Shown here piece after piece: positions 61,414-64,000 of a stretch of DNA of 64,000 bases. Numbering within the stretch: the stretch's first letter is position 1; every line of letters begins with the position of its first letter. Origin of the DNA: Arthrobacter_J sp038199985 (GTDB lineage Bacteria > Actinomycetota > Actinomycetes > Actinomycetales > Micrococcaceae). A program made the position numbers and the translations under genes. Where the stretch lies: assembly GCA_038199985.1 (NCBI GenBank), contig JBBPYK010000050.1, positions 62,001 through 126,000 on the forward strand. Direction: 5' to 3'. The notes below the pieces were generated by a model. It saw nothing but the letters and a program-made list of their open reading frames with translations. It made no database searches and had not been told where the DNA came from.

Positions 61414-62001
61414 TTAGCCGACCTTGCGTGCCGCGCGCCGCTTGCTGAGTTCGTCTTCGGGTGGTGCCGTCTCTTCTGCATGCTCGCTGGGAAGCTGGGC
61501 AAGGCTGCCCTCGACTTCGCGCCACACACGACCGACAGCAATGCCGAATACCCCTTGTCCACCCTGAACGAGGTCGATGACCTCGTCCGCTGAAGTGCAC
61601 TCGTAGACACTCGCACCGTCACTCATCAGAGTGATCTGTGCAAGGTCTTCGACGCCGCGGTCGCGCAGATGCTCGACGGCACTTCTGATCTGTTGAAGGG
61701 ATACGCCGGTATCGAGGAGTCGTTTGACGACTTTCAAGACCAAAATGTCACGGAATCCGTAGAGCCGGTGAGAGCCGGACCCTGAAGCGCCACGTACAGC
61801 AGGCTCCACCAGGCCAGTGCGTGCCCAGTAGTCCAATTGGCGGTAGGTGATACCAGCGGCTTTGCAAGCTGTGGGGCCACGGTAGCCAGCGTCCTCGTCC
61901 AAGACAGGGAGGTCTTCTGTGAAGAGGAGGCCTTGGGTACTGGCGGAGACCGAAGTGGCCGCATCTCGTGAACGCTCGGTGGCGTCGCCCTTGGGACTCA
62001 C
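61414..62001 (-). CDS. MerR-family regulator (Rv1830-like)
   Basis: 195 residues. The winged-helix MerR domain (about 44-112; YRGPTACKAAGITYRQLDYW, then a GSGSHRLYGFRDILVLKVVK stretch) is followed by RGVEDLAQITLMSDGASVYE and a VIDLVQGGQGVFGIAVGRVW segment, which match Rv1830 of M. tuberculosis. There are no cysteines suited to metal sensing, so it is an atypical MerR. GGAGG lies 7 bases before GTG 62001. A perfect inverted repeat TTCCCG-N2-CGGGAA (62023-62036) lies in its leader. Confidence 0.9.
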   Translation of the reverse strand: MSPKGDATERSRDAATSVSASTQGLLFTEDLPVLDEDAGYRGPTACKAAGITYRQLDYWARTGLVEPAVRGASGSGSHRLYGFRDILVLKVVKRLLDTGVSLQQIRSAVEHLRDRGVEDLAQITLMSDGASVYECTSADEVIDLVQGGQGVFGIAVGRVWREVEGSLAQLPSEHAEETAPPEDELSKRRAARKVG

Positions 62002-62118
62002 GTGGTGCCTCCTTGTTGTCAGTTCCCGAACGGGAAGTCAATAGCTGAGGTACTTTCCTCACCCGCAATGGATGCGCGATAGGAAGTGCTGTCGGCGCAG
62101 TGGGAACTTTATACATTG

Positions 62119-62157
62119 ACGTTAGATCTACTCTCGTCCGAGGTCAACGACGTTGAC
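62119..62157 (-). promoter_or_regulatory. Promoter and palindromic operator of the MerR gene
   Basis: On the minus strand TTGACC (62142-62147), a 17-base spacer and TAACGT (62119-62124). The -35 sits in the palindrome GTCAAC-N3-GTTGAC (62143-62157). The half-site matches the pyc inverted repeat. The leader is about 110 bases, so the roughly 200-base gap before the DUF151 gene is filled by this promoter and leader. Confidence 0.55.
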
Positions 62158-62201
62158 GTTCAGTAGAGGGTGTGTCGCCGCCCCAGGCTACGCGCCACCG
62201 A

Positions 62202-62702
62202 CTAATTTTCGAAGTCTTCGGGTTCCACATCAGCCAAAAACTCCCGGAATTTCTTCAATTCGTGTTCTGCCTGTTCCGGCGTTTCCACTTCGTCCTCGTT
62301 TTCCGCGTCAGCGGAGACCTCTACCCCGGCTTCGTCCATGACGTCCTGAGCACACATGATCGGACATGGGACTCTGAGTGCAATGGCGATGGCGTCGGAG
62401 GCGCGAGCTTCGACTGTAGTGCCGTTCTCGAGGACCAGGGTTGCGTGGAAGACTGTGTCGCGAACGGCGACGACCCGTACTTCAGTCAGTTTCTGGTCGA
62501 TGGCGTCCAACAGATTGACCAATAGGTCATGTGTCATGGGCCGTGGAGGTGTGATTCCCTGTTGGATGAAGGCAATGGCGCTTGCCTCGTGGGCCCCAAT
62601 CCATATGGGCAGGTGTCTTTGCCCCTGTCGTTCCTTTAGGAGCACCAGGGGCTGGTTGGAGGGCAACTCGATCCGTACTCCGACTACTTCTACTTCCAGC
62701 AC
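62202..62702 (-). CDS. DUF151 bifunctional nuclease family protein
   Basis: 166 residues. The DUF151 domain (about 1-135) shows LKERQGQRHLPIWIGAHEAS, then AIAFIQQGITPPRPMTHDLL and ARASDAIAIALRVPCPI, as in Rv1829 and plant bifunctional nucleases. An acidic tail (DENEDEVETPEQAEHELKKF) follows. Nuclease activity is known for some relatives but not shown here. AAGGAGG precedes the GTG. It lies between the two MerR genes, 15 bases after ftsR. Confidence 0.9.
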   Translation of the reverse strand: MLEVEVVGVRIELPSNQPLVLLKERQGQRHLPIWIGAHEASAIAFIQQGITPPRPMTHDLLVNLLDAIDQKLTEVRVVAVRDTVFHATLVLENGTTVEARASDAIAIALRVPCPIMCAQDVMDEAGVEVSADAENEDEVETPEQAEHELKKFREFLADVEPEDFEN

Positions 62703-62717
62703 GGTTTCCTCCTTCGC

Positions 62718-63458
62718 TTATGTATCCATCCGGGAAATCTGTCCCTGGACCAGGGCGCTATGCAGCCCTAGGCATAGGTCACTGATTTCTCGTGCTGTTT
62801 CCGCAGCCTGAGCCCTTGACGATACATCCCTCCGGGAGGCCATCGGTGCGACGACCCGTTCCACGAGTCCGACTTCGCGGTCTGCTGCCGCACGAAAGGA
62901 CCGCAGATGCCGTGGTTCAATGCCGTGACTCCTCAGCTGCACGCAGGCACGGGCCACCTTCAAGGCATGCTCGTTGAACTTGCCGTTCTCCTCGACAATG
63001 AGCCCGTAGTCACACAAATCTGATACAAGGTCCGCGTGCGCCCCGGTTTCTGCCATCAGTTCCTTGAGCCCCAGTGAGCGGCTGTGCGCCTGAAGCTCTC
63101 CAACGAGGTTGTCGGTTAGTCCGCGCGGCGCAACGGTAACGCCCTCTGGCAAGGATTCGGGGCGTTCGCCTCTATCAATGGCATCCAGGTAGTCCTTGAT
63201 AACCTTCAGCGGGAGGTATTGGTCGCGCTGGAGCGCAAGGATGAAACGGAGCCGCTCGATGTTTACCGCTGTGTATTTACGGTAGCCAGCTGCCGTGCGT
63301 TGCGGTGAAATCAGCCCCTTTTCTTCCAAGAACCGGATTTTAGACGCCGTGATGCGCGGAAAGTCCTCGCGGAGTTCGGTCAGGACTTCACCAATATTCC
63401 TTACGCCCCTGTTGCCGGGCCGCACGTTGGCCGATGGCGCGCTGTGAGGTAGCGGCAT
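62718..63458 (-). CDS. ftsR: MerR-family division regulator FtsR (Rv1828-like)
   Basis: 246 residues. The winged-helix domain (about 18-90) has NIGEVLTELREDFPRITASK, then IRFLEEKGLISPQRTAAGYR and KYTAVNIERLRFILALQRDQ, the Rv1828/FtsR signature. FtsR of Corynebacterium glutamicum activates ftsZ. A long C-terminal helical part follows (about 110-245). It starts a few bases after the GarA gene on the same strand. The ftsZ promoter at 22144-22172 is a candidate target, though I cannot identify a binding site. Confidence 0.9.
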   Translation of the reverse strand: MPLPHSAPSANVRPGNRGVRNIGEVLTELREDFPRITASKIRFLEEKGLISPQRTAAGYRKYTAVNIERLRFILALQRDQYLPLKVIKDYLDAIDRGERPESLPEGVTVAPRGLTDNLVGELQAHSRSLGLKELMAETGAHADLVSDLCDYGLIVEENGKFNEHALKVARACVQLRSHGIEPRHLRSFRAAADREVGLVERVVAPMASRRDVSSRAQAAETAREISDLCLGLHSALVQGQISRMDT

Positions 63459-63464
63459 GCGGTC

Positions 63465-63914
63465 TTAGTCCCTGGCCGCGTAGAATGTGAGGCGGAACTT
63501 GCCGATCTGCACCTCGTACCCGGTTTTGAGGGTGATCTTGTCCACGCGATCGTTGTTGACGTAGGTTCCGTTGAGGCTTCTGGAGTCTACGAGATCAAAG
63601 TTGTCTCCATCGCGGCGGAAGTCGACGTGGTGACGCGAAACAGTGACGTCATCGAGGAAGATATCTGCGTTGGGATGACGGCCAGCTGTCGTGATGTCTT
63701 GGTCCAGCAGGAAACGAGCACCCACGTTAGGCCCTTCGTGGGCGATCAAGAGGGCTGAGCCTGCAGGTAATGCGGAGACGGCACCCCGATCCTCGGGAGA
63801 GAGATTGGGCTCCACCAACGACGACGGTGGCTGAGGCGGCAGGCTGATGGAAGTGGTCTCCGTGGCCTTGACCGGGCTGTGTTCGTCATGCTCCGCGTTG
63901 TGTGAACCCGCCAT
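63465..63914 (-). CDS. garA: FHA-domain regulator GarA (OdhI)
   Basis: 149 residues from ATG 63914 (GGGAGAA 7 bases upstream). When unphosphorylated, GarA/OdhI binds and inhibits 2-oxoglutarate dehydrogenase and controls glutamate enzymes; phosphorylation of its ETTS motif by PknB/PknG-type kinases turns it off. The motif is intact at residues 19-22 (Thr20, Thr21). The FHA domain (about 60-149) has TTAGRHPNADIFLDDVTVSR, then HH, and the RSLNGTYVNNDRV loop. Upstream bases 63915-64000 hold its leader; gcvH is probably beyond the edge. It links carbon and nitrogen flow (GlnA, Pyc) to the PASTA kinase. Confidence 0.95.
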   Translation of the reverse strand: MAGSHNAEHDEHSPVKATETTSISLPPQPPSSLVEPNLSPEDRGAVSALPAGSALLIAHEGPNVGARFLLDQDITTAGRHPNADIFLDDVTVSRHHVDFRRDGDNFDLVDSRSLNGTYVNNDRVDKITLKTGYEVQIGKFRLTFYAARD

Positions 63915-64000
63915 TAAAAATTCTCCCGTGACTACTGAATGGCTAACCGGGAACCGGCCAGCCATTCCTGTTGAAAAGCGAAACTTCTAGCTTACCTGCT

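Noticed and set aside
1..64000. Mobile element, prophage, toxin-antitoxin, CRISPR or tRNA genes
   Set aside because: I scanned for transposase, integrase and phage motifs, direct-repeat arrays and cloverleaf-like sequences and found none; synteny is that of conserved core chromosome.

Overview
The window is an ordinary chromosomal core region of a high-to-moderate GC actinobacterium. Gene content and order point to Micrococcales, most likely Micrococcaceae (an Arthrobacter/Renibacterium-like lineage). The evidence is a complete actinobacterial dcw cluster with Wag31, SepF and YggT, a mycothione reductase, a polyphosphate glucokinase, GarA, a PASTA kinase, and a MurE whose substrate motif is not the meso-DAP type. 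GC content looks lower than in typical Arthrobacter (by eye, not computed). I see no prophage, insertion sequence, CRISPR array, rRNA or tRNA.

Layout: 1-6.7 kb is the glutamine synthetase locus (DUF4191 end, RDD protein, glnA1, then glnA2-glnE on the other strand). 6.9-12.2 kb holds panB, a tiny SPOR-like protein, map, ppgK, nrdR, hisD and a membrane protein. 12.3-36.8 kb is one long minus-strand stretch: dnaE, an RluA-family synthase, lspA, wag31, yggT, sepF, yggS, pgeF, ftsZ, ftsQ, murC, murG, ftsW, murD, mraY, murF, murE, ftsI, ftsL, rsmH, mraZ (transcribed from mraZ toward dnaE). Many of these genes overlap by 1-4 bases and are probably translationally coupled. 37-53.9 kb carries DUF3040, dinB, a lipoprotein, a polyprenyl synthase, an Rv2175c-like DNA-binding protein, a LysM/transglycosylase, a PASTA kinase, aroG, an acyltransferase, an esterase, a ROK glucokinase, an acyl-CoA ligase, mycothione reductase and an EspI-like ATPase. 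54-64 kb has pyc, gcvP, a ParA ATPase, and the conserved block MerR(Rv1830-like)-DUF151 nuclease-FtsR-GarA.

Themes: growth and division (dcw cluster; MraZ and FtsR as likely regulators; the PASTA kinase with known families of its substrates, GarA, Wag31 and an Rv2175c homologue, in the same window), nitrogen and central carbon control (GlnA/GlnE, GarA, Pyc, GcvP), and glucose phosphorylation by two ROK-type kinases.

No new defence or biosynthetic system was found. The most interesting signals are non-coding: a recurring TANNNT box placed 6-7 bases before start codons (leaderless transcription), three GTGG boxes in exact 10-base phase over the mraZ promoter, shared GGTCAAC half-sites at the pyc and merR promoters, and complex stem structures directly after the pyc and gcvP stop codons.
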